From NCBI GenBank assembly GCA_017871115.1, contig JAFCIZ010000006.1, forward strand, positions 2,356,001 to 2,420,000: 64,000 nt of DNA, in the 5' to 3' direction. A program made the translations under genes and the position numbers. The DNA comes from Cunninghamella blakesleeana (taxonomy: Eukaryota; Mucoromycota; Mucoromycetes; Mucorales; Cunninghamellaceae). Of the stretch, positions 13,085 to 23,364 are shown piece after piece; within the stretch, counting starts at the first letter, position 1; each line of letters starts with the position of its first letter. The notes beneath the pieces were generated by a model. The model was given only the letters and a program-made list of their open reading frames with translations, had not been told where the DNA came from and searched no databases.

Positions 13085-16000
13085 TTATGCAAAAGGATTA
13101 ACACCTAAAATTCGAATCAAAGGAGGCGTTCGTACCATATCAATAACCAAAACCACACGAATTTTATCTAAAGCTTTGATAGTTTGATAACCTTGTTCTG
13201 TACTATAAGCTGTACTATCAGAAAGTCTTGCACGAACCAAAGATGCACGTTTTCCAGTAGATTTAGTAGATTCAGGTTGTTGACGTGATACAGTTAATGA
13301 AGGTTGTGGACCCGTTGTATCTTGATTATTATTGGTAGGAATATTTACATTTTTACCATGTTTTTCAAGTATGGAAAGTCCTTTCACAGCACTTTCTAAA
13401 TCCACTTCTCCCTTGTTCTGATTTTTCTTATCATTTTCATCATTACCATGGTTATCTTTTGATTGTGATTGATCCTTTGATTTTTCTGCTATATTATTCT
13501 TATCATCATCGGTCGATCCATTATTATTACTATAATTATTATTATTGTTATTTATTTCATCAATAGATTCTTTGCTTTCGTTCAATAATTGTTGTTGAGT
13601 ATCATCATCTGATAAATTGGCTTGTCGCATTTCTTCAAGTAATAATTCTTCATCCAAATAACCATCATCTTCATCATCTTCATCATCTGATAAAGACCAA
13701 GGTCGTTGTTTCCCAGTAGAGGTATCAACACCTTTACGCCAGAACATGGTAAGTGTCTGTTTTGCTTCATTATAATCAGATCGCCATACAGGTAAATTGG
13801 CTAAATGGATACGTTTTTCCATATTTAATTCATTGATCATTACATCAAAATATCCATCAAAGACAGAGACCACAGTAGCTTCACGATAAACAGCCGATTT
13901 TCCAATCTGTTTTTCCATATTATTGATATGATTGCTTAAGAATAATAAACTACTTTGTTCACGAGCGTACCGGGCTGCTTCCTTTTTTACATTACAATGT
14001 TGTGCCAATTTTTGAACAGTATCTCTATCCAAATAAAAGGGTGTATTATCATCATTTTCATTGTTTAGTGCATATTCCAATTGACGATGGGTAATAATAT
14101 CAGAAAATCGACGACTTGGTGCGGTGAAATGAGTGAATAATGGTACGTTGAGAGCGTAATGAGAATATTTGGCAATATCATAAGTCCCAGCACAAAAGTA
14201 TTTTGGTGTATTTAATGTTTTGAGAACAAGAATAGAGACTAATTTACGTAATTTAATATCTTTAATCGCTTGGATTGAATTTTCTAAACTTCCAGCACTT
14301 CCAATATCAATTTGTACACCAAGTTGTTTAACACAATATTGTTGTAATGCACGCTATTCAGTGTAAAAAAATAAAATATATTATTATTCAGTATACATAC
14401 TCATAAATGCACACAGACACACACACATATATTATTATTATTTAATAAAAAACTTACAATTTTACGATCATTAGGAGATGCATGACGACGAAGTAAGGCT
14501 TGTTCAGGTAAGCGACTTGATATTTTCTGTGCAACACTAATGTTGGCTAATAATAAAAATTCTTTTATGATTCTGTGTGAAGTAATGGGCTTGTTGACAA
14601 TAGAAACATGTTGTGGGGTATAATCTGTATCAAAATCAAATACTAACTCATCTTTCATTTGAGTTAAAGTACCAATTTGAGTTCTGTGGTTGAATAGTTC
14701 TGTTGCAATGCCATTCAATAGACAAACATCTTTTTCAACATCGCTACGATAACTTTCAGGTACATTTTCCAAGGTTCCTCCATTTACTACACTTTGTACG
14801 TCTTCCATGGTGAGCTGAGCACATGATCTATTTAATTATTATAATTATATTATTATTATTATTTTAATAAAAATAAAAATAAAAATAAAGAAAATTATAA
14901 TAGTATTAATATTAATTAGGCACATTGTTACTGATTTCATTTTTTTAAGATTGCTAATTTACCTAATTAAAGTTTTGCCATACCAAGTATCTGATACTTT
15001 TCCATGTGAATTCATTTTCCAAACGATTGAAAAGGTATATCTATAAAATATATTATATTATATAAACAATTTTCATCGATTTCATTTACCCTTATTATTT
15101 ATCATCCATAAGTATTATTATTATTTACCTTGTGTGATTAGGAATTAAATTGGTCATATTTTCAGTCATTGTTTCAGGTACCATAGGAACATGAGAATGT
15201 AAAAGATCAACTCGTACACCTCTTGTACGTGCTTCCTTATCTAATGCAGAATGGGGTTTAATAAAGTAGGTAACATCACTGATGTGCACACCAATTTGAT
15301 AAAGGTCATCATCCAATTTTTCAATAGAGATAGCATCATCCAATACTAAATAAATAAAAATAAAAATAAATAAATAAATATTAGTGAATAAAACTTTCAT
15401 ATGTGAATTATTATTATTATTATTATTATTATTATCGAACTCTTTTAAAATTACCATTTGAATTTTTAGGATCAATAGTAAAACAGCGAACATTTGTAAA
15501 ATCACGACGGTTTGAAGTAGTAGAAGCATCATTAGCAGAAGGCTCAAAAGGTTCAGGTGGTAAACAATTATACACGGCTTCAGAGAAGTCAGAGTCTGTT
15601 ACATTATTATCAGCATAAATAGCGCTGGTTTGTGTAGAAAGATCATAAACAGATCCAAGTTCTTTTTCTAATGTACCAAATGGATGTAATGAAGTGATTG
15701 GCCATCTCTTAATTGATCCCTATTAATTAAATGATTGAATTAAATAAAATAAAAAATAATAGTGAGTAATCTATGCACTTATTTTTTCTCATTTTTAAAA
15801 ATAAAATAAAACGATTATATAATCTATTTACAGCAAATAATCGAGTTGCATATTTTTCACTATTTTCTACAAAGTCTTTTGGTGCTTGTTCAATTGGAAT
15901 AGCAATTAAAGGAACCCGTTTATCAGAAGCTTTAAACCATACAATACGAGGAACTTCTTTTTTATTAACCGATGAACCATTTAATAATTGATCTTTTTCT

Positions 16001-18228
16001 TCTTGAGCACGTTTATTATTAGGTCGAATTAGTGTAAGTGTACTATTTAAAAAAAAAAAAAAAAAACAAAATAAATAATTAAGTAAATAAATGAATCTAC
16101 AAATATAAATTTCCAATGGTACACAAAGGTAACACATGCCTATTTAATTTTTTTATCAAAACTCAACCTTAACCCAAATTATATTTCGCCCCCTCTTTTT
16201 TTTTTTCGCTTTAATTAAAAAATATAGAGGAAAATCAAATTATAATTATAATTATTATTATTATAATAATTATTATTTCTTACCCAGAAAATAGTTGATT
16301 TTGAGCACGTTCTAAAATAGCAACGACCACACCGCAATATTTAGGTTTAACGATTTCTACTTCTTCGTCGCCACCAAAGATAATTTCGTTTTCATCTTCT
16401 TCATCAGGTAACCGAGTACGTATTTGACCAGCGTTTCTTGCTAATTTAGCTTCTTCTTTTTCTCTTTTTTCCTGCAATACTTTATCAACATCTACTAAAC
16501 GCACGGCTACTACATCCCCTTCTAAGGCTCGATTTCTATCCCGCGAACCTGCGATATAGATATCGGCATCTAATTCTTCACAAAAGACATAAGCATCACT
16601 ACGATTACGTTTATTGACTCGTAACATACCACGAACTAATTGACGTGAGCGGAATAAGGAGGTTAAGGAGCTGAAAGGTAAATGGGCAATGAATAAAGGT
16701 CGTCGTTGATGAGGATTAGCATCATCTCTTGAAAAATTGACTCGGGTAGGTGTAAAAGGTACCAACTGGAAAGAGCTTCTAGGTGAAGTAGGTTGTGCTG
16801 GAATTGCAGGAAGAGCTTGATTAGTATATATAGAGAGTTTAATTAAAATAAACAATTTATTAGTACATGTATTTGTTTTTAATATATATATATATATATA
16901 ATAAAATAAAATATGTAAAAACACTTACAAGTTCTCCAATCCATATCCATATTTCTTGACGATCTTCTTGAATGGCCTAATGATTTGGCTTTCTCATCAC
17001 TATTATTACCATTATTCCCAAATAAATCCAAAGGTTTATTAAATTGAGTACGTTTTGATAATGCAGAAGAAGAGCGACTTGAAGTGAAGTGATGTTGAAG
17101 TAAAGGGCCATTAGAGGGAGACTCTTCATTTAAAGTAGCTAATTGTTGTAAGGAAGTTCTTTTATGTAAAGTTAAAGGAGGATTGGATGATGAATCAGAA
17201 TATCTTCTTCGATTAGGACGCATAATTCCATTATTATTGTTGTTATTGATTAATGTGGAGGAAGTAGAGGAGGAAGGAGGACCATGAAAAGAACCAACTA
17301 ATTTAGCTTCAGCTTCTGCCAATGCTGCATCTCTTCCCATATCATCATCACTACCACTATTACTATGATTTCCATTATTATTACTATTTATATGACTGTT
17401 AGAATGGTTTCCAAAACTATGACGTGGTCTAAAGGAAATGGTGGTTGGACGAGATGCTGAATAAGAAGGTTTTATATCGAAAGTTGAGGAAGGTGATTCC
17501 TCTTCTTTAATACTACCATTATTTTGTAATAAAATTGAATGCATATTATCAATACTATTATTATCATTGTACGACCGTCGTGGATTCAATTGTTGGTGCT
17601 GTTGATCAAAAGGTAATGATGACATGGATGCCTGTTTACGATGACTATATCTTTTACTGTTGTTATTACTATTTTTACCAGAAGTAGAAGATGAAGATAA
17701 AGAAGAAGACACTGATGTTGTAGGTGGCAATGTTTTTAAAGTATTGATAATATCTTTTAATGAATCCATCGTTACGCTTTCTCTACCATTTAATGAGCTT
17801 ATCATTTTAGAATTTGCAACTGTTTTCATATCTTGAAACTGACCCCCTTCTTCTTTTAAAGGTTGTAAAGTGTTATTACCACGTCTGTTTCCAAAATAAC
17901 CCATATCAGAAGTACTTGCAGAGCGTGAACGATTACGAGTAGTGTTATTATTACGTGTAGATGGTGGTGGACCTAAAGATTGTCGAGCTCTTCCAGTAAC
18001 ATCTAAGGAACGGTGTCTATCAGTAGATACACTTGCTTGAGGAAGCTTAGGCTATTTTATTATTAAAATAGAAAAATAATTAAACTATATACCTTTATAT
18101 TATTACTATTACTATTTAAAAAAAAAATAAAAAAATAAAATGTGTACCTTTTCATTATATGTGTCAAATAATCCTCTTGTACTTTCAGGAGCAGATTGTT
18201 GATCCAAAGTCTCTAAACCATGCGACAT
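13085..18228 (-). CDS. SSD1: Ssd1 homologue, RNase II-like RNA-binding translational regulator
   Basis: Ssd1 (S. pombe Sts5) binds mRNAs for cell-wall and polarity proteins and represses their translation; it is an RNase II/DIS3L2 relative without nuclease activity. Nine exons: 18228-18148, 18051-16929, 16815-16284, 16042-15832, 15719-15455, 15345-15129, 15040-14963, 14827-14458, 14353-13085; 1381 residues. Residues 1 to about 400 are disordered (Ser/Asn runs, RRxS-like sites suitable for NDR-kinase phosphorylation). Cold-shock-type domains follow (MLRVNKRNRSDAYVFCEE, NRALEGDVVAVRLVDVD), then the RNB domain. The RNB acidic cluster reads TIDPKNSNVLDDAIS (residues 730-744): Val738 stands where active RNase II has Asp. 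The RNB C-terminal part (YALNVPLFTHFTAPSRRFSDI) is intact. An acidic Asn-rich insertion lies near residue 1200. The end, ILGVNPFA, is family-like. Confidence 0.93.
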
Positions 18229-18618
18229 CAAAAAAAGGATATGAATTCAAAGAAAGAAAGAAAAAAAATATATATAAAAGAGGTAAAAAGATGAAAAGGT
18301 AAATTAATAATAAGGTAATATAAAAAAAAAAGTGGTAAAAAATATAAGGAATAGGTATAATAAATGAAAGAAAGAGAGAAAGAAAGTGAGAGTGATAAAA
18401 AAAATATATAAAAAAAGTGGAGAAAAAAAAATGAGTGAGAGAAAAAGAAAGAGATTAAATAAATATGAAACTCCAAATTTATTTTAATTTTTTGAAAACG
18501 ACGGAATTTAAATTTTGATCATTAAGTTTAATTTTTTTTTTGTGTTCCCTCACTTTTTTTTCTCTTTTATTTTTATTATTCTTAATATTATATACATATT
18601 TACATTAATAAGTTATTA
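18229..18618. other. Divergent promoter region between SSD1 and the CCCH gene
   Basis: The SSD1-proximal half is purine-rich (GAAAGAAAGA...), the other half pyrimidine-rich. This is the common leader composition in the window. No gene is seen. Confidence 0.5.
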
Positions 18619-19254
18619 ATGTCTCATACAAAACGATTTCCTATTCCTTGTCGCTTCTTTTCTCCAGGAAATTGTACGAGAGGGGAGAATTGCCATTTTT
18701 CTCATACTTTACCATTAAAAGGTTCACCTAAACCGTCTGACGCCCCTCATTATATTCTTTATGGCGATAATATATCTGTGGATTTAGAACTAGCACCTAA
18801 TCAGAACCCAAATCATGACTTGGAAATAAATGAACTGGAAACTATATATAAAGATGCTATTCAAAAAAAGGAGAGAAGTGAAACAAGCCTATGTTATGTA
18901 TTAGCTTTACCTTTTGGAATAATAGAGCTTTTGGTACCATTCCATTACCCTGATATACCCTGTTCCATAAGGTTCAGTAAAGATAACAAAAGCTTTGATA
19001 TAGAAAAGTAAGCAAAATATAATAGAACAGTATGCAATCATTATTTTTCTTTTTTTGTATAATAATTAATCAATCAAATATATCAATGCTAAAATAATCC
19101 ACTATTTTTTAATATGATTCTTTTTAGGCAAGTACTAGATATTTTTAAGCATTTTCAACAGCAATTAGAACATGTGACCCTTGTTCAACAAATGCATCAT
19201 TTATGTGATTCTATCCAAACTGATTCCTCAAGAAAAGCATCTGTATCATTATAA
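18619..19254 (+). CDS. CCCH zinc-finger protein with RWD-like region
   Basis: Two exons, 18619-19007 and 19128-19254, 171 residues. One CCCH finger sits at residues 11-29 (C-x7-C-x5-C-x3-H, within PCRFFSPGNCTRGENCHFSH), the spacing used for RNA binding. After a linker, residues 65-125 resemble an RWD fold: an acidic helix LEINELETIYKDAI, a strand LCYVLALPFG, then IELLVPFHYPDIPCSIRF, matching the IPxxYPxxxPxI core of RWD domains. The C-terminal helix (DIFKHFQQQLEHV...) would complete it. Role is inferred only: an RNA-associated adaptor that may contact an E2-, GCN2- or E3-type partner. Codon use and intron style match its neighbours. Confidence 0.7.
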
Positions 19255-19667
19255 TCATATATATATATATATATATATATTCTTGCATTATTTATTTATT
19301 TTATTTTATTCCATTTATTTTATTCTATTTTATTCTACTTTTTTTTATTATATTTCATATATATAATTTAATTTATCGTACATACGGCTCATTTCTTTTT
19401 TTTTTACTATACTTGATTTTATTTTATACATACACATTAAAAAAAAAGGGAATAGTTCTATAATAAACATATACATAAAAGATGCAATAAAAAGGTTATT
19501 TAAACTATTTTTTTTTTCTTTTTTTTAAAAGAGGGAAAGGGAAAAGAAAATAATAAAAAAAAGGGATGATCCATTGTAAAACATTCTAATGAAAATATAT
19601 AATTGAATAATAATAATAATAATTAATTGGATGAAAAAAAAAAAAGATGGATTTGATATATATATTT
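19255..19667. other. Intergenic between convergent 3' ends
   Basis: Contains (TA)n at 19257-19280 and T-rich and A-rich tracts with AATAAA-like sites on both strands, fitting opposed 3' ends. No gene is supported. Confidence 0.5.
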
Positions 19668-20450
19668 TTAAAGCTTAGCGGGAGCTTTAGAAGAAATAGA
19701 AGTAGAAGCTAATTTTTTAGTTAAAGCATTGACACCAAAAAGAGCAGAAGCGATCCATACTTTAACAGTAATACTACCATTTTTATTAGCAAAAGTATGA
19801 CGACCAACATCTACTAAAGATTTATGGCTAGTGAATTGAAAAGTACCCAAGGATTTACGTAAAGTTTGTGTACGAGAAGCGCCTTTTCTTCTACCAAGAC
19901 GACCAGAGACTTGATATTTCACCCCTTGAATAGCAGATGTCAATTGACCATTAGCAACTTGAGGTAATAAGCTATTCCATTGGACAGCAAAGGGCATATT
20001 ATGAGGTAAAGGAGGTTTGACCATAGGTACACCTTTCATAAACTTACGAGTTAACATGGACCAACCAGAACGTTCTGAATTAATGGTTAAATATTTAGCT
20101 AATATTTCAGCATTCATATATGGATAATGGACTCGGATTAAACGAAGATCAACATATTTTGAAGGATATAAAGATCGTAATAAAGATTCTAAAGGTTCAA
20201 GTTTAAAAGCTTCGACATTACCAAAAGTAGGATCAGCATAATAAAACATTTGAATGGTAACTTTGGAAGGTGTGTGGCGAAAGTTGGGTGTGGATGTCAA
20301 ATGTTTTTGAAAATAATGTTTTAAAGTTGACTTAGCAGCTCCATCCTTTTCCCATATTAAATTGTTACGAGTATTACGTGAAAAACAATAAATAGATGTA
20401 TTCCAATCTTGTTTTCCTTTTAAACTTAGTGCTTTAATGCTTTTAGACAT
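19668..20450 (-). CDS. Mitochondrial small-subunit ribosomal protein uS3 (Var1/Rps3 type), nucleus-encoded and intronless
   Basis: 260 residues in one uninterrupted exon. The C-terminal third carries the uS3 signature: GVKYQVSGRLGRRKGASRTQ (residues 179-198), a SLVDVGRHTFANKNGSITVKVWI segment matching the end of bacterial/mitochondrial uS3, and an N-terminal part like fungal mitochondrial Rps3/Var1 (FQKHLTSTPNFRHTPSKV, then ILAKYLTINSER). In most fungi this protein is mitochondrially encoded. Here it lies among spliced nuclear genes and Trp is read from TGG codons. No cleavable presequence is obvious, although the first 40 residues (MSKSIKALSLKGKQDW) are basic and could target. Function: part of the mRNA-entry side of the mitochondrial 37S/SSU. 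Confidence 0.85.
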   Translation of the reverse strand: MSKSIKALSLKGKQDWNTSIYCFSRNTRNNLIWEKDGAAKSTLKHYFQKHLTSTPNFRHTPSKVTIQMFYYADPTFGNVEAFKLEPLESLLRSLYPSKYVDLRLIRVHYPYMNAEILAKYLTINSERSGWSMLTRKFMKGVPMVKPPLPHNMPFAVQWNSLLPQVANGQLTSAIQGVKYQVSGRLGRRKGASRTQTLRKSLGTFQFTSHKSLVDVGRHTFANKNGSITVKVWIASALFGVNALTKKLASTSISSKAPAKL

Positions 20451-21607
20451 TTTTTAGAAAAATATATAAAAAAAAGAATGTGTGTAAAAGAAAAAAAGGT
20501 GGAAAGGGAGTAAAAAAGTAGGAACAAGAAAAGAAATCTTTTTTTTTTGTTTTGAAAAAACGCTTGCTTGCTTAAAAACTTGTCACAGGCGCTACCTTCG
20601 GAATTTTAACTCTGCTTGCAATAATGATTTAATTTTGTGCATTGAAACATATACTTCATGTAGATATTTTCTATATATACTTATTATTTTTTTATAAAAA
20701 GAAATAAAAGCAAAAATAAAAAATAAAAAATTATAAAGACCATTTAACATACATATAAAAATATTTTTTATATAGTTGCTCTATAAAATAAAATTAAAAA
20801 TTAAAATAAAATTGGAGGAATAGAATCCCTTGTAACAAGAGAGTATGGGAGAATCCAACCTTACCTGGTCAAAGATCATCCAAAAAAATGAAAATCATTT
20901 AGTAAAATAAAATTTACAAATGAAAATAGTTTCTGTATAAATATGAACATTAATATCAATAAAAATGACCTAATCATTCATTTTTTTATTTTGAATACTG
21001 ATTTCCGTAAAAGAAAAAAAGAATGTATTAAAGTTGAAAATCGACTGTGATTTTTATTAAATCTGCCTATTCTTTTTTTTTTTCTCCACCTTATATCAAT
21101 TTTATTATTTTATTTCAAATTATAATTAGTTAATGATAGGCAAAAAATTAATTGGTGCTTTAATTGGTATCTTAAATACAACAAAGAATAGGCTACAGAA
21201 AAATAACAATTTATATTCGAATTTCCTTTTATAGTCACCAAAAAATATCATAACATATGTAGATGAATATTTTTTTTTGCTTTTATTATTTCCAATTTGA
21301 AAATAAAAATAAAATCGTAACTACATATGAAGTATAAGTTTTACTTTTTTTTTTTTTCTAAGACCAGCCTCATAAACTTTGTATTCTTTTTGAAAAAAAT
21401 AAGAGTCTTGTATTTAAAAAAGAAAGTTAAAATTTATATACACGTATAGTATTTTAAACATTGTAAAAGATTATTTTTTGTTTTGTATGTATGTACTTAT
21501 GTATGTAAACATTTTTTAATGTTATATTCATTATGGTAGATAATTTTTTGAGATGATGGTTCATAATGTTAGTAATTAAAAATAATAAAATAACGGTCTA
21601 AATCATT
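20451..21607. other. Intergenic 1.16 kb, no supported gene
   Basis: 5' flank of the uS3m gene and 3' flank of the TatD gene. A slightly less AT-rich patch at 20572-20640 (CGCTTGCTTGC..., GTCACAGGCGCTACC) is probably the uS3m promoter. A second at about 20815-20885 (TTGGAGGAATAG...TTACCTGGTC) has no recognised RNA-family signature. Confidence 0.45.
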
Positions 21608-23188
21608 CTATTTATTGAAAAATATTTTACAAGTATTTGACCAAATAATTTCTGCTAATTCTTGAGGATCTTGATTTCTAACGGATGCAATTACATACAA
21701 AACCGAACTAACATTACACATATATATATTTAAAATAAAGTAAAATAAATTAAATATAATTATAAATATAAATTGTAGTAAATGATAATAGAGAAAATAG
21801 CTTATTGTTACTTACCCAATAGAGCATGGCTCACAGCGACTTTTCACAGTATAGCCCATTTCAAACTTTTCTTTTTTCTTGGATGGTACAATGTATAATC
21901 CTTTTTCATTTTCAGGAATATTCTTTAAATGAGTATAGGATGCATGGGTAGGACGAATATCACACCAAGGACCATCTATGATATATATATATATATAATC
22001 AATACATATACTTATATGTTTATAAAAAAATATATTATTATATTACCAGTTTCAATCATTAATTTATCTTCTGGTATAGCTTTTACAACATCTAAATTTT
22101 CTTGAGTTTTAAGAGAGCATCCATTAATACCAATATATAAGTCTAAATCTACTAATTGTTTCATTTCTTCTATAGTTCCTGTAAAAGAGTGTACAACTCC
22201 ATGGGTAAAATCTTGTCGATTTTTTTTAATCATTTCCACAAAGTCCCCGTCTGTATTTCTATTATGTAAAAACATTGGCAGCTGTGATTCCTTTGCTAGG
22301 GTGAATTGAGCTTGAAAGTATTTCTTTTGGGTTTCTTTATCACAAAAATGGAGACGATCATAATCTAATTTTTAAAAAAAAAGAAATGAATAAGATAAAA
22401 AATAAAAATTTGGCCGATGGTATTTATGTATATTACTCTTTTTATACTATTATGTCTCTTATTCCCCTTACTATTATTATTTTACCTAAACCACATTCAC
22501 CTATAGCTACTACCGATGGGTTATTTTTTATAAGTAATCTAAGTTCTTCCAAATAAGCTTCAGGGCCCTTTTCATAGTTAACAAATTCACTACAACGAGT
22601 AGGATGGCACCCAACTGTAGAATAAAGATAACCATCTATTATATATATATATATATATATATTGATAAATAATTATATAAATTTATGTATAATTTTGTAT
22701 TAAAATAAGATATTATGCAGATTTTCCACTTACTATATTCAGGCTTGGAAATTAGGTCAATAGCTTCTTTAGACTCAGCTAAATTGGTGCCTGTAATAAT
22801 CATTTTTTCAACATTCGCTTTTTTGGCACGCTCTATAACTAAATCGAAGTCATCTAAAAAAATATAAAAGTAACATATTTATATTTAAAAAAATATGTTA
22901 ATATAGTACTATAGATATATACATAATAATTATTCTTAATTTATTTATTACTATTTGTTTTATTATCTTTCTGTTTCTGCCATACCTGGATGAGCCTGTT
23001 TCTCGCGGTAAATGCCGCGAAACATAGGATCTATTAAATTAATACCAATATCTAATAACAAGCAAATAGTATTAATCAGCTGAAATAATATTGATGAATA
23101 TAAAGATTTGTAGAAATGTGAACATACCAATAAAACGCATATTTCTTTTACAACATGTAGAAAATCTTAAAAAAGGAGTAGGAAACAT
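21608..23188 (-). CDS. TatD-family metal-dependent DNase (TATDN1-like)
   Basis: TatD nucleases are TIM-barrel, divalent-metal 3'-5' exonucleases linked to DNA repair and apoptotic DNA degradation. Seven exons: 23188-23128, 23051-22986, 22853-22734, 22635-22486, 22364-22047, 21975-21816, 21707-21608; 324 residues. Motifs in order: [20 protein letters not shown] (N-terminal strand, as in TATDN1), [22 protein letters not shown], the metal-binding AIGECGLDYDR (Glu), [24 protein letters not shown] (His), VVHSFTG (His), and METDGPWCDI (Asp). The usual GxHP and ExD ligands are all present, so it should be active. The first visible strand has DIGIN rather than DxHxH, normal for TATDN1. It shares a short 176-bp divergent promoter with the PPR gene. 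Confidence 0.92.
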
Positions 23189-23364
23189 TAAAAAATGGAA
23201 AAGATTCAAGCGCTTTTCTTTTAAAAAAAATTAAAACTCACCTGTGACCGATATTATTTTTTTAAAGCTTAAAAAATTAAATTGAGCACCCTTACATATT
23301 TTTTTTTCTTTCACTTTTATTTCTTTTTCTTATTATTTCAGGACATATCAAGTATGAAAGAGGG

